In this document: positions 12,040 to 24,451 of the stretch, piece by piece | How positions within the stretch are numbered: the stretch's first letter is position 1 | How the letters are laid out: every line of letters begins with the position of its first letter | From: Clytia hemisphaerica | Taxonomy: Eukaryota > Cnidaria > Hydrozoa > Leptothecata > Clytiidae | Reading direction: 5' to 3' | Length of the DNA: 64,000 bases | Assembly (NCBI GenBank): GCA_902728285.1 | Contig: CACVBU010001044.1 | Location: 748,039-812,038 of the forward strand | The notes under the pieces: model-generated | What the model saw: the letters and a program-made list of their open reading frames with translations, nothing else | Database searches by the model: none | What the model was told of the DNA's origin: nothing | Program-made: the position numbers and the translations under genes

Positions 12040-15000
12040 CCGTAAACGGCCATAACTTGCAACACGGACTTAACTTGCAACAGCTTTGTTTATTTACGTT
12101 TTCTCCACGTTGATTGCTTCGTTTTCTTTCATTTTTTCAGGGAATGTTCGAAATGGTAAACTACACGTTAATCAAGCAAAACAAGCCCGATTGAATAATT
12201 TGTTGCGAAGATGAAGATGAAAAAGTGAAAATAATTAGGTCACTCCAATAAATCCCCACGTTTGGGCGATTGACGTTCTTTTACGATGCGATTTCTAGAA
12301 AGTTCGAAAGAAGAAAGACGAGGCCTTGCTGGGTCGAAATCCGCAGCTCGTGCAGTTTTTCGTTCTTCCGTATTCTTCGATTGAAGTTGCTAGATTACAT
12401 TTCACACAACGAAGAGACGTTTTCGATGCATAAATTGGATAATTACCAATGCTTACATGTTAAATCAATCAACCATGTAACTGAAGGATCTCAGCTGAAG
12501 TTTTGCTTCCTAATGTCCCATACGAAAACTAATCATGTTAATAACAAGACTGGTGTCATAAAAGTGCCTCAAAAGAAATCAATAAAATCATTCGTTGTTA
12601 AACTGTAATCATCAATTTTACGATCAGGGGGTCAAGGATTGTTCAAGTGCGTTTCTTTTATAAGACAAATTTAATTGAAATAAGTTCTACCGGGTGCGCC
12701 ACAAAAAAGTTTCTCTCTTTGAAACTGATTTTCTTGAAATCTAAAAATTTTAAAAGAACCATTTCTACTTCATTGGAAAGAAGAAAAATCAACTTAAATT
12801 TTGATGGGTCATTTATTAAATTCGGTTCATTAGATCAAAAGTTATGCTCAATTGAATAAAAAAGTTACTTTTTGAAAGTGCTCAAACACGTTAAAAATCG
12901 ACCTATCAAATTAAACAGGAGTATAATTACATGATGCATCGGTATTTTCGTTTCAGTCATTAAATGATAATTAGCTGTCTAAAGGACCTTTTGTTCTATA
13001 AAGGAAGATTGAATTTCAATAAAAGGAAGAAAATTCGTCGGAAAAAGCCAAAAATTCTGGTAAAATTCATAAAAATACATCAAATATGGGTTTCGAGGTA
13101 CATCCAGTCTTACATAAACTTTATCCAGTCTAGAACCAAAACTCTGATGAAAAATTTCGGTGAAATGAAAGTAAATTAAAATAATTTTGATGAAGATTTT
13201 AAACCCTTTTGAAACCATCCGTTTCAAAATTTATGTGTTTAATTACTGAAAAATGCTCTTAATCATGTAACGTCTATTGCGATTGTCAATTTTAAAATAA
13301 AATTTGATAGGTCGATTTTTAACGTTTTCGGGCACTTTCTGAAAGTAAGTTTTTTATTCAATTGAGCATAACTCTTGATCTAATGAACCGAATTTAATAA
13401 ATGATCCATCAAAATTTAAGTTAATCTTTCTTCTTTCCAATAAAATAGGAATGGTTCTCTTAAAATTTTTAGATTTCGAGAAAATCAGTTTCAAAGAGAG
13501 AAACTTTTTTGTGGCGCACCCGGTACAATTCGTTGGATTTACGGAAAAAGAATGACCAAAAGACAGGACGGATAAAAAAAGCAACCCTTCAGGAATGAGG
13601 ATTAAATATCACATCAGAGCCAATTTTGTAAGAGTATAAGAAATGCAAGAAGGATAAGAGCTTCGGAAAAGAAAAACACACCCTGTACACGCTAATTTTG
13701 AATTTTTCTTAAGAACTTTTTTTAATCAAAAGTGATTATTTTTCCTTCAAACTTGTTCCGAACTTAGTTAAGATACAGGGATGTAAAAGAAATTATATGT
13801 AACACTGTATATGGACGTTTCGTCGATCGATATAGATTGTGAGACAGGGGTGTGTGCAAAGTCAACGTCAAATGAGCGTTATAAGTATTCTGATGAAGAT
13901 GGATGAGTATTCTGATGAATATTCCGGTATCTCGTCAATGGGAACCAGAGAAGGAGCAGCGTATTAGACAATCATTTCTCAGTCTAAGAGGTGTCACTCT
14001 TTGCGAACGCAGAACTCCGGGCAGACAGTGACGGGATACATGGTAAAAAGTAAATATTCGTTTTCTTCTCGAATTTTTACAAATCTCCATACGGTAAATC
14101 ATGTCATGCCGAAACACCTGCCTCAAAGCCCCGGTGGAATTTTTTCCCACAACGGGGCCAGTAATTTCTATCAAAATCTCTATGGGGATAGGAATTCTAT
14201 TGTTCCAAGCTTTAAAATACACAATGAAGATGGTTTTGGATTGGAGTGCAATTTTTTACATTGGATGGATTTCGAATGGGGATGAAATCAAGATCAATTT
14301 TTTCCGAGTGGGCATTTGGGTATTTCTTCCAACGGGGACAATTTTTTTTGTATCTATTCAACGATTCAATGCAAAAATTAGATTCTGTAATTTATTATAC
14401 GTAAGATGTAAGATCGAAAACACTCTCTCTCCTCTCTCACCCCGGAAGTAAAGTTCAACAGCAAAACGATGAATGAAACTATGCGAGGATCGGGGATTCC
14501 AACGGTAGAAAACGAAAGACTTAAAACAATAATATTATTAAACCGTTATTTAAACGTATAAGCTTTCCCGAGCCTATAATCTTTCCTCGAATGTCTTCAT
14601 TTTGGTGTTTATCACCACCAAAAAATGTGTCAAACTTAAAATTTGAAAGAGCAAGGTGGTTGTTTTTTTTGTGGAAACACGCAAATAGTGATACCCAATA
14701 ATATTCGCTAAAGATTCTTCCCGAGAAAGTTTTTACGTTTTTAGTGTTCTATCCCTATGAAAGTATATATTATATATGATTGAATCTCTCCGCAGTCAAA
14801 AACATCTAGTACTATATTTCGTTAAAACTTTCCATTTTGTTAAGGGAAGACTTCTTGCCTTACAAATTTGGCGAATTCTGCAACTTTTTTTCAACGAAAA
14901 ATTTTCATGGAAATCCATCTATACGCTATTTCCAAATTTCCCATAAGATGGTAAATCACAATAAGGTACGGATGATGGTCCTTGATTTGTTACCGTAACC

Positions 15001-15860
15001 TGCCGTCGTTATCCCAACTTTTAATTCAATATTTTATTTCGTTTTCATCTCAGCATACTTTAATTTGATTAATTTTCGCGAGCTGTAATTTTGCGAGGCA
15101 AAAGATTCGTTTTTTGAATTTATATTCACTAATCGGCGATTGCAAAACAAAAGTTTTGCGAGTATTGAATTTCGCAACTCAGTTTTCTCTCGCAATTTAG
15201 TAAGATTTTATTTTCGTGAATGAAAGGCAAACATTTGCAAAAAAGCGAAAATATAAATTCGCGAAAATTAATCCAATTAAAGTAGTCTTTATTTTGGTTT
15301 ATTTGAGATGGGGGTGTAGAAGAATCATTCAACTCGTCGAAGGTACGAAATTCCAGATCTTCGTTACACGGAGCTTCTCCGCTTAGTAATGCCCCCGTCT
15401 TTCTATCGCTGTTTTTGCGAATGTTCCCTTATCGTCATAAAAAAAGCCAAACCAATTATGAATTTGCATGTGTGAGAAATAATCGTAATTCACAAATTGA
15501 TCCGTCTTTTGTCTACAACAACGCACTCCATCGTTGCGCCATTTTTTAATTATGCTATTAAAATTTGTTGAAATCAAATTTTTTTCATGTGATAGAGTTG
15601 GCGCGTGTTCAGTATGTTGTTGTTATGAAATTAGCACCGTTGCAAGTTGTGGACTTTGAAGAAAATTTTTTGGTCATCTTTGGATTAACGACGTTTTCGA
15701 TTGAAGTTTCTGTTTGGATCAATGTATTGTAATCTAAAAAGAAATAAGGTAGAAGCTTATTTTGTGAAAGTTTCATTGCTATAACTTTTCTAGGTTAAAA
15801 GATATAGCATCGTTTAGTCAAAAAACGCTGTTTTTCGTTGCAAGTTATGGCCGTTTACGG
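12040..15860. mobile_element. Element A, 3.8-kb TA-flanked DNA transposon (left copy)
   Basis: Starts CCGTAAACGGCCATAACTTG, ends with the inverted tip, and is flanked by TA on both sides. It is almost identical to the reverse complement of 16286-20172 along its whole length, with only a few small indels besides the poly-C. It contains a nested inverted-repeat MITE at 12689-13524. Several open frames of 60-116 codons exist in both copies, but none is recognisable as a transposase, so it is probably non-autonomous or heavily split by introns. The TA duplication would suit a Tc1/mariner/IS630-like mechanism; that is inference. Confidence 0.8.
12689..13524. mobile_element. Nested MITE with about 220-bp inverted repeats (in A, left copy)
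   Basis: Ends read ACCGGGTGCGCCACAAAAAA and the complement. The arms are about 220 bp each. The equivalent copy in the right element is at 18697-19526. A single end with the variant ACCGGGTGTGCC occurs at about 36625, so the family is present elsewhere. Confidence 0.8.
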
Positions 15861-17171
15861 TATGCATGGCTGTATCATTGTTTTTTTGCTGGACTATATA
15901 ATTATTCAACAGGGTGGCCTCATTAAAAAAAGGTCTATTCGATTATGTCCAGACGGTGTCAATCGAACAACTTCGAACAAAAATCGCAATCGAACTAATC
16001 CAACGTAATCGAACGCGATCGAATAATTGCGATTCGATTGTCAAACGTAATCGAATCTCAATCGAACGGTCAATTCCTGGGTAATATTCGATTGCGTTCG
16101 AGTCAGGTTAGATTGGTTCGATTAATTGTTGACTATGTTCGATTGGTTCGATTGATTGTCAATTACATTGGATTAATCTTCGATATCGTTCGATTACGAT
16201 TATGTACGATGAGTTTGATTGCGATTAAATTAAATTTGTTCACTCTGTTAGAGCTTCTTAGCGTGGGCGGCCAAGCGCTTAAGTACCGTAAACGGCCATA
16301 ACTTGCAACGAAAAACAGCGTTTTTTGACTAAACGATGCTATATCTTTTAACCTAGAAAAGTTATAGCAATGAAACTTTCACAAAATAAGCTTCTACCTT
16401 ATTTCTTTTTAGATTACAATACATTGATCCAAACAGAAACTTCAATCGAAAACGTCGTTAATCCAAAGATGACCAAAAAATTTTCTTCAAAGTCCACAAC
16501 TTGCAACGGTGCTAATTTCATAACAACAACATACTGAACACGCGCCAACTCTATCACATGAAAAAAATTTGATTTCAACAAATTTTAATAGCATAATTAA
16601 AAAATGGCGCAACGATGGAGTGCGTTGTTGTAGACAAAAGACGGATCAATTTGTGAATTACGATTATTTCTCACACATGCAAATTCATAATTGGTTTGGC
16701 TTTTTTATGACGATAAGGGAACATTCGCAAACAGCGATAGAAAGACGGGGGCATTACTAAGCGGAGAAGCTCCGTGTAACGAAGATCTGGAATTTCGTAC
16801 CTTCGACGAGTTGAATGATTCTTCTACACCCCCATCTCAAATAAACCAAAATAAAGACTACTTTAATTGGATTAATTTTCGCGAATTTATATTTTCGCTT
16901 TTTTGCAAATGTTTGCCTTTCATTCACGAAAATAAAATCTTACTAAATTGCGAGAGAAAACTGAGTTGCGAAATTCAATACTCGCAAAACTTTTGTTTTG
17001 CAATCGCCGATTAGTGAATATAAATTCAAAAAAACGAATCTTTTGCCTCGCAAAATTACAGCTCGCGAAAATTAATCAAATTAAAGTATGCTGAGATGAA
17101 AACGAAATAAAATATTGAATTAAAAGTTGGGATAACGACGGCAGGTTACGGTAACAAATCAAGGACCATCA

Positions 17172-17172
<1 letters not shown>

Positions 17173-17244
<72 letters not shown>
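17173..17244. repeat. 72-base poly-C homopolymer
   Basis: An uninterrupted run of 72 C in element A'. The matching place in the left copy (about 14968-14978) reads GGTACGGATGATGG with no poly-G at all. It may be a real recent expansion or an assembly or sequencing artefact. Confidence 0.9.
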
Positions 17245-17249
<5 letters not shown>

Positions 17250-18696
17250 ACCTTATTGTGATTTTTACCCATCTTATGGGAAAATTTGGAAATAGCGTAT
17301 AGATGGATTTCCATGAAAATTTTTCGTTGAAAAAAAGTTGCAGAATTCGCCAAATTTGTAAGGCAAGAAGTCTTCCCTTAACAAAATGGAAAGTTTTAAC
17401 GAAATATAGTACTAGATGTTTTTGACTGCGGAGAGATTCAATCATATATAATATATACTTTCATAGGGATAGAACACTAAAAACGTAAAAACTTTCTCGG
17501 GAAGAATCTTTAGCGAATATTATTGGGTATCACTATTTGCGTGTTTCCACAAAAAAAACAACCACCTTGCTCTTTCAAATTTTAAGTTTGACACATTTTT
17601 TTGGTGGTGATAAAACACAAAATGAAGACATTCGAGGAAGATTATAGGCTCGGGAAAGCTTATACGTTTAAATAACGGTTTAATATATTATTTGTTTTAA
17701 GTCTTTCGTTTTCTACCGTTGGAATCCCCGATCCTCGTCATAGTTCATTCATCGTTTTGCTGTTGAACTTTACTTCCGGGGTGAGAGAGGAGAGAGAGTG
17801 TTTTCGATCTTACATCTTACGTATAATAAATTACAGAATCTAATTTTTGCATTGAATCGTTGAATAGATACAAAAAAAATTGTCCCCGTTGGAAGAAATA
17901 CCCAAATGCCCACTCGGAAAAAATTGATCTTGATTTCATCCCCATTCGAAATCCATCCAATGTAAAAAATTGCACTCCAATCCAAAACCATCTTCATTGT
18001 GTATTTTAAAGCTTGGAACAATAGAATTCCTATCCCCATAGAGATTTTGATAGAAATTACTGGCCCCGTTGTGGGAAAAAATTCCACCGGGGCTTTGAGG
18101 CAGGTGTTTCGGCATGACATGATTTACCGTATGGAGATTTGTAAAAATTCGAGAAGAAAACGAATATTTACTTTTTACCATGTATCCCGTCACTGTCTGC
18201 CCGGAGTTCTGCGTTCGCAAAGAGTGACACCTCTTAGACTGAGAAATGATTGTCTAATACGCTGCTCCTTCTCTGGTTCCCATTGACGAGATACCGGAAT
18301 ATTCATCAGAATACTCATCCATCTTCATCAGAATACTTATAACGCTCATTTGACGTTGACTTTGCACACACCCCTGTCTCACAATCTATATCGATCGACG
18401 AAACGTCCATATACAGTGTTACATATAATTTCTTTTACATCCCTGTATCTTAACTAAGTTCGGAACAAGTTTGAAGGAAAAATAATCACTTTTGATTAAA
18501 AAAAGTTCTTAAGAAAAATTCAAAATTAGCGTGTACAGGGTGTGTTTTTCTTTTCCGAAGCTCTTATCCTTCTTGCATTTCTTATACTCTTACAAAATTG
18601 GCTCTGATGTGATATTTAATCCTCATTCCTGAAGGGTTGCTTTTTTTATCCGTCCTGTCTTTTGGTCATTCTTTTTCCGTAAATCCAACGAATTGT

Positions 18697-19526
18697 ACCG
18701 GGTGCGCCACAAAAAAGTTTCTCTCTTTGAAACTGATTTTCTCGAAATCTAAAAATTTTAAGAGAACCATTCCTATTTTATTGGAAAGAAGAAAGATTAA
18801 CTTAAATTTTGATGGGTCATTTATTAAATTCGGTTCATTAGATCAAGAGTTATGCTCAATTGAATAAAAAACTTACTTTCAGAAAGTGCCCGAAAACGTT
18901 AAAAATCGACCTATCAAATTTTATTTTAAAATTGACAATCGCAATAGACGTTACATGATTAAGAGCATTTTTCAGTAATTAAACACATAAATTTTGAAAC
19001 GGATGGTTTCAAAAGGGTTTAAAATCTTCATCAAAATTATTTTAATTTACTTTCACCGAAATTTTCATCAGAGTTTTGGTTCTAGACTGGATAAAGTTTA
19101 TGTAAGACTGGATGTACCTCGAAACCCATATTTGATGTATTTTTATGAATTTTACCAGAATTTTTGGCTTTTTCCGACGAATTTTCTTCCTTTTATTGAA
19201 ATTCAATCTTCCTTTATAGAACAAAAGGTCCTTTAGACAGCTAATTATCATTTAATGACTGAAACGAAAATACCGATGCATCATGTAATTATACTCCTGT
19301 TTAATTTGATAGGTCGATTTTTAACGTGTTTGAGCACTTTCAAAAAGTAACTTTTTTATTCAATTGAGCATAACTTTTGATCTAATGAACCGAATTTAAT
19401 AAATGACCCATCAAAATTTAAGTTGATTTTTCTTCTTTCCAATGAAGTAGAAATGGTTCTTTTAAAATTTTTAGATTTCAAGAAAATCAGTTTCAAAGAG
19501 AGAAACTTTTTTGTGGCGCACCCGGT
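18697..19526. mobile_element. Nested MITE with about 220-bp inverted repeats (in A', right copy)
   Basis: Inverted counterpart of 12689-13524 with the same ACCGGGTGCGCCAC tips. Both copies of A share it, so it was inserted before A duplicated. Confidence 0.8.
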
Positions 19527-20368
19527 AGAACTTATTTCAATTAAATTTGTCTTATAAAAGAAACGCACTTGAACAATCCTTGACCCCCTGATCGTAAAAT
19601 TGATGATTACAGTTTAACAACGAATGATTTTATTGATTTCTTTTGAGGCACTTTTATGACACCAGTCTTGTTATTAACATGATTAGTTTTCGTATGGGAC
19701 ATTAGGAAGCAAAACTTCAGCTGAGATCCTTCAGTTACATGGTTGATTGATTTAACATGTAAGCATTGGTAATTATCCAATTTATGCATCGAAACGTCTC
19801 TTCGTTGTGAAATGTAATCTAGCAACTTCAATCGAAGAATACGGAAGAACGAAAAACTGCACGAGCTGCGGATTTCGACCCAGCAAGGCCTCGTCTTTCT
19901 TCTTTCGAACTTTCTAGAAATCGCATCGTAAAAGAACGTCAATCGCCCAAACGTGGGGATTTATTGGAGTGACCTAATTATTTTCACTTTTTCATCTTCA
20001 TCTTCGCAACAAATTATTCAATCGGGCTTGTTTTGCTTGATTAACGTGTAGTTTACCATTTCGAACATTCCCTGAAAAAATGAAAGAAAACGAAGCAATC
20101 AACGTGGAGAAAACGTAAATAAACAAAGCTGTTGCAAGTTAAGTCCGTGTTGCAAGTTATGGCCGTTTACGGTACCATACTAAGGCGAATAAAATCTAAT
20201 ACAATTGAATCATTCGAACGTAATCGAATACAATCGAACGTAATCGAAGCATTGTGTTCAATTGCGTTCGATTGATTTGGCGTTCGATGCGTTCGATTGA
20301 CACCGTCTGGTTATGTTAGATTTAGGCCCCGATGGAATTTAATGTTTATGTTTATTTAGTTTATTGTA

Positions 20369-20856
20369 TAAGGCGGCTATCTAAAATATGTTCCGTTCGC
20401 GTCGCCCGACCGACTCACCTTCAAAACATAAATCCCGAGTCGGATAAGTCGGAAAAATGTCAGAAAAAGCTTTTGATAGCTAAGCACTTCTTTGAATCAT
20501 CATTCGCTACGAGTTTTTATTTACTTAACCCACATTGAGTCCCGTTTGAGTTTTTTCATGTACCCTTATTGAAATTTTCAAGTCGAAATTCGGCAACACG
20601 GTAGGGCCAATATCCTCGAGAGCCGAAAATAAGGTCCGCTTTTAAGGTTCACACATGCGCGCGCACATTTAATTTGGCAAATCAAAGATGGCAGCAAGAG
20701 ATCTCGTTGATTGCCGACTTGATTCTTCAGGATTTCCTAGATTTAAAAAACCTGACAAAATTTACTACCGACCGACCGACCGACCGACCGACTGACTGAC
20801 TGGATTTGAAGATGTTTTATGATGCAAACAGAACATATTTTAGATTGTCGCCTAAG
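20369..20856. mobile_element. GGCGG family DNA element, short copy
   Basis: Left end AAGGCGGCTATCTAAAATAT and right complement (ATATTTTAGATTGTCGCCT). Internal CCGACCGAC arrays lie at both ends, including a (CCGA)n run at 20765-20790. It is related to 10199-11007 and 21021-24080. Confidence 0.7.
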
Positions 20857-21108
20857 CCGTCTGCATGCTCAAAAACCTGCTTCACAAAGTTTCATTATTT
20901 GGAATTTTTTTAAAAAGTCATCATTGATTTGGAAAAGCATGTGTCAGTTTGATCAAAGAAATAAGTTTTCACAAATGTTTAAACTTTTGGCTACTGTATG
21001 TCTAAAGAATTCGGAGAATTAGACGGCAATCACAAATATCTTCATTTTGCGTCCTCGTGGCTTCCTTTCACTTCCTTTTTGGCTTCATTTTAGATTTCAA
21101 GCAAATGT

Positions 21109-22812
21109 CTTAGGGGCGACGTACGACCCAAGGCATGGCCCGAACATGTTCGGGTCTCTTGATTAATACTTTTTAAAAATGGCCCGCACATGGCCCGCAC
21201 AGTTTCGGACCATGTTCGGGCCAGATTTTCGAAAACTTGCTACGATCGTGCGTGTAATTTCAGGACCCAATATTTATATTTTAAATTCCTTATTTTATTT
21301 TAGCAAACAAATTTAAAAATCTTCATCTTTATTCAAATATATTGTTCAAATATAAAAGTTAATCATCTATTTTCCAATTAAGTTAGGAAAATTATTAAAA
21401 AGAATGATTTGAATCTTACATAATATGATATTCTTTTTATTCTTTATCCTGTTCCCTTTTCTCGGTGGTCTTCTCCTATTCGAAGCAGAATTTTTCTGGA
21501 TTGTTTTTTGTACTGTTATACAACTTTGTGAATCAAACTGGTATTTGGAACTTTGAATTTGTCTAATGAAAATATTTAACAATGGATGATGATAAACCAG
21601 GAAAGGTAAATAAAATTAGATTCTACTATTCCTATCAATTGTAAATACATGGCCCGAACAGGCCCAAACATGTTCGGGCCATGCTGTGGGTCGTGGCAAC
21701 GTCCATATTCAAAGTTGCCACATGTAATGGGAAAAGACCAATACATTCAAAACATACCTACCCACCTCCTTATCAGTTTTCATGTAGTATAGACCTAACT
21801 CTTCATGATGAGGGCGCCCTTTTGGATCTATTGTTAGCTCATTTAAAATGGTGGACAGAGTTGGGGAATGATAAAGGCGCTCGCCGCTTCGAGGGTGGTA
21901 ACGCCAAAACACCCAATATGATCAGCCAACAGAAGGGGAGTTTGTTGCCGCGCGAGTTACGTCATGCACTCCACCGTAGCGAAAGCACAAACATTTTGCA
22001 ATTATAAGAATATCTTATTATGTGCTTAATTCTATTTGACTTTGAGAGCTTCATTGAAAATGAAAAAGTAGAAAAATAAATGCGCTGGTTAATTTTGTTT
22101 AAATAGGTGTGTTCTATCATTGTTGAAAGTTGGAGAAATTTCTACCGGCGCAAAGATTTTTTACAGCCAATTAAAGGCACAGTCTGCTTATAATTACTAT
22201 GTTTGCTATATCGTCTAGGCAAAAAACGGTAAAAAAAGAGGCAAATGTAATTTTTTATGAGTGCGGTTATGATTTTTTTTATTGTGGCCGCGTACAGGAA
22301 CTCGCCAAATGTTCCTAACTGAAATTGATGTTTGTAAGTGCACTTTATAGTTTTGATTCCCATTGAAGAATCATATTCTGGTTTTTATGTTATTAGATGC
22401 TGTATTAGAGCTTTAGGTCTACACTGTCATGATTTGACCAAAATTTTACAGAAGCTTTCATTCCTGCTAAAATCAAAACAAACGGCCTGATACAAAGGTT
22501 GCCATTTTCTGAGGTTTACAACGGCCAAATTCCATCACAATTTTTAAACGGCCTTTGTTTTTAAAACTCCCAAGAATGTTATACTCTGAAACCGCCCCTA
22601 AATTGCTCAGGGAAAGGATTTTGGATAGCGTGCTAAAGGAAAAAGCGAAGAAGTGAGCGCTACGATAAGCGGTCTTTGATTTTTTCCTTGGAATTTTTAG
22701 TGGAATTTCATTTTGGTCATCAATGCCACAACTCTCAACATTCCAATATACCTACCCACTAACAGTCTTTTCCCGTTACGCGTGGCAACTTTGAATATGG
22801 ACGTCACCCCTT
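21109..22812. mobile_element. TIR element with CCATATTCAAAGTTGCC ends
   Basis: The left end (CTTAGGGGCGACGT, then CCATATTCAAAGTTGCCAC after the nested element) matches the complement of 22755-22812 (GTGGCAACTTTGAATATGG, ACGTCACCCCTTAG). The inner words CTACCCAC and GGGAAAAGAC are also mirrored. No coding content supported. Confidence 0.7.
21123..21694. mobile_element. hAT-like MITE with 8-bp target duplication
   Basis: 572 bp with ends ACGACCCAAGGCATGGCC and the near-complement, inner CATGTTCGGGCCATG words, and flanks GGCGACGT/GGCAACGT (8 bp, one mismatch). The duplication length suggests the hAT superfamily. Confidence 0.7.
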
Positions 22813-23087
22813 AGCAACAGGGCGCGCGTGCATAGCAACGGGCCTGGGTAGAAAAATCTAAACATAGAATTTCAAAAAAATACCAAGAGCACCACTAAAA
22901 AATACCCCCTTTCTATGTTTAGTTTGTTCTACCTTGGATTTTTAACTGAAAATATTTTCAAATAACCTTTGTTCGCTATCAGCCCGCGCGGTAATTTTTG
23001 CCTGCTTCAATTCTTAGATAATGAATAAGAGAGGTGCGCTTAGCTAAGCCGTGCTCGCGGGCAATAAATTTATGTTTACTTATCTTG

Positions 23088-23300
23088 TACCGTCAACTGC
23101 TCTAACTTGGGACTTTCTGACAAAACATGGGACGGCAATTCAGCCACCATTTCACCGAACCTCCAAAGTCATTTGATTTGACTTAATGAACGGCGTATTA
23201 AAAAATACACAAAAACAAATTATAAGTGAAAATACAGACCAGATATCAACCAGTTCCATGTTTGGACAAATCGTCCCAAGTTATAGCAATTGACAGTATA
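23088..23300. mobile_element. Small MITE-like inverted repeat
   Basis: GTCAACTGCTCTAACTTGGG at the left and the complement-like CCCAAGTTATAGCAATTGAC at the right, about 210 bp apart. Non-coding. Confidence 0.6.
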
Positions 23301-24264
23301 TTTTAGTGGTATTTATCCAATGAAAAGGACGTTGACAAAATATGCACGTCGCTGACAAAATATGCACGGCATTGATTATGACATCATTCAATAGATTCAA
23401 CGCCCATTAAAAAAAATAATTAGTTAGTAAATAGTTTCGTTTTATCGTGAAATTTAGAAATACGAACAAAAAAAGAATCAAATTTAATATTTGTTTCCTA
23501 TCTAGATTATATTAGCGTTAGAATACGGTAAATATATTGGGCAGGCCCAATCGTCATGGGAAGGTTTCAATTTTTCAATTATCAGGAAATCGGGGAAACC
23601 AGTTCACCACGTGGATAAAAAACGTACGGAATGAAACCTGACAGAAGGTTTTCAACCAGATTTATTCAGATAAAGCTATAAGAGGTTCATTACTTGTGGA
23701 TTTTAAAACCTACATAATCAAAAACGAAAGTTGTTGGGAAGGAAAGAGTAAACGCATGACAGAAGGTTTGGTTGTGTTGATCAGGTATGTTTTTATTCTA
23801 TCCGAACTAATGTTATAAAAGTCCAAGGAGGCCCTGACTGCTTTGAACATTGTGACCTCCAACCCAAAATGGTGCATGTAATGATAAACAAAGTCAAAAT
23901 GCCACGAATGCGCTAGAAATCGCTCGCAAAAAATCAAAAATAATAAAAATTTTGAGCGAAGGAAGCGTCATCGACAGAAAAAGTCCGACAAATTTACCGA
24001 CTCACCGACTCAATTCTACTCAATTTTCAAGAGTCGGTCGGGCGACGCGAAACAAAGATATTTGTGATTGCCGCCTTATAGTAAACATTTTTGAGATCTG
24101 TAAAAAGCTCTATGTCCTTCCGCCATTTTATTATTTTTAAATGTGAAGTCTGAACTCCTTGTCACATGACAAATAAATTTCCAACATCCAATGGAAATGC
24201 ACGATTTGTATCATCACGCAGTAGAAAAATATACTATACTATTGCTGAATGAAGTTAATGTGTT

Positions 24265-24382
24265 TTATTTCAATACTAATAGTTTCATGTCGTGGAGACG
24301 ATCATCAGTTTAAAATCTTCAACTTCAACAAGATTTTAACTGATGATCGTCTCTATGGCGCGAAACAATTAGTATAGTGCAG
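24265..24382. repeat. Hairpin repeat upstream of Elp2
   Basis: The arms contain GACGATCATCAGTTTAAAAT and its complement around a roughly 10-base loop, with outer words ATACTAATAGTTTC / GAAACAATTAGTAT. It ends about 70 bases before the Elp2 ATG, so it may lie in the promoter or 5' UTR. Confidence 0.7.
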
Positions 24383-24451
24383 TTCTAACTCATTTGACTC
24401 TTTTATATGGTTGATTTAAGAATTATTAGTTTTCGTTTTGGTAAAATCAAA

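Larger units (their letters stand above)
11942..15937. mobile_element. Element B, host of the left 3.8-kb element
   Basis: Terminal inverted repeats of about 65 bp: 11942-12008 (words GAGGCAACCCTGTTGAATAA and GATACAGCCATGCAT) match the complement of 15863-15937. The 3.8-kb element A lies between them, so B is a small MITE-like element that was later interrupted. Its target duplication is unclear. Confidence 0.7.
16286..20172. mobile_element. Element A', inverted second copy of the 3.8-kb transposon
   Basis: Tips CCGTAAACGG/CCGTTTACGG, flanked by TA on both sides. It is the inverted twin of 12040-15860. The length difference (3887 against 3821 bp) is almost entirely the 72-base poly-C run at 17173-17244. 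It lies within element C, which shows independent insertion rather than simple segmental inversion. Confidence 0.8.
15949..20310. mobile_element. Element C, MITE with TCGATT repeats, host of the right 3.8-kb element
   Basis: Begins CCAGACGGTGTCAATCGAAC and ends with its exact complement. It is flanked by TTATGT on both sides (15943-15948 and 20311-20316), a 6-bp target duplication. The parts outside the nested element A' are dense in TTCGATT/AATCGAA words, with no coding content. Without A' it would be roughly 475 bp. Confidence 0.82.
21021..24080. mobile_element. GGCGG family DNA element, long copy with nested insertions
   Basis: Left end AGACGGCAATCACAAATATC at about 21022; the right end at about 24044-24077 is its near-complement (GATATTTGTGATTGCCGCCT), with GTCGGTCGGGCGACGCG just inside. 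It encloses a second element (21109-22812), which itself encloses a third (21123-21694). No transposase recognised. Confidence 0.6.

Noticed and set aside
13935-14451. Overlapping open frames of about 95-116 codons in element A (also in A')
   Set aside because: Present in both copies only because the copies are near identical; no family match or splice support.
17146-17445. Poly-Gly open frames on the minus strand
   Set aside because: They result from the poly-C homopolymer, not from a gene.
20765-20790. CCGA tetranucleotide run as a CRISPR-like or regulatory array
   Set aside because: A simple microsatellite inside the end of a DNA element; no spacer structure.
21681-22007. 108-codon open frame
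   Set aside because: Crosses the junction of two nested transposons; not a conserved protein.
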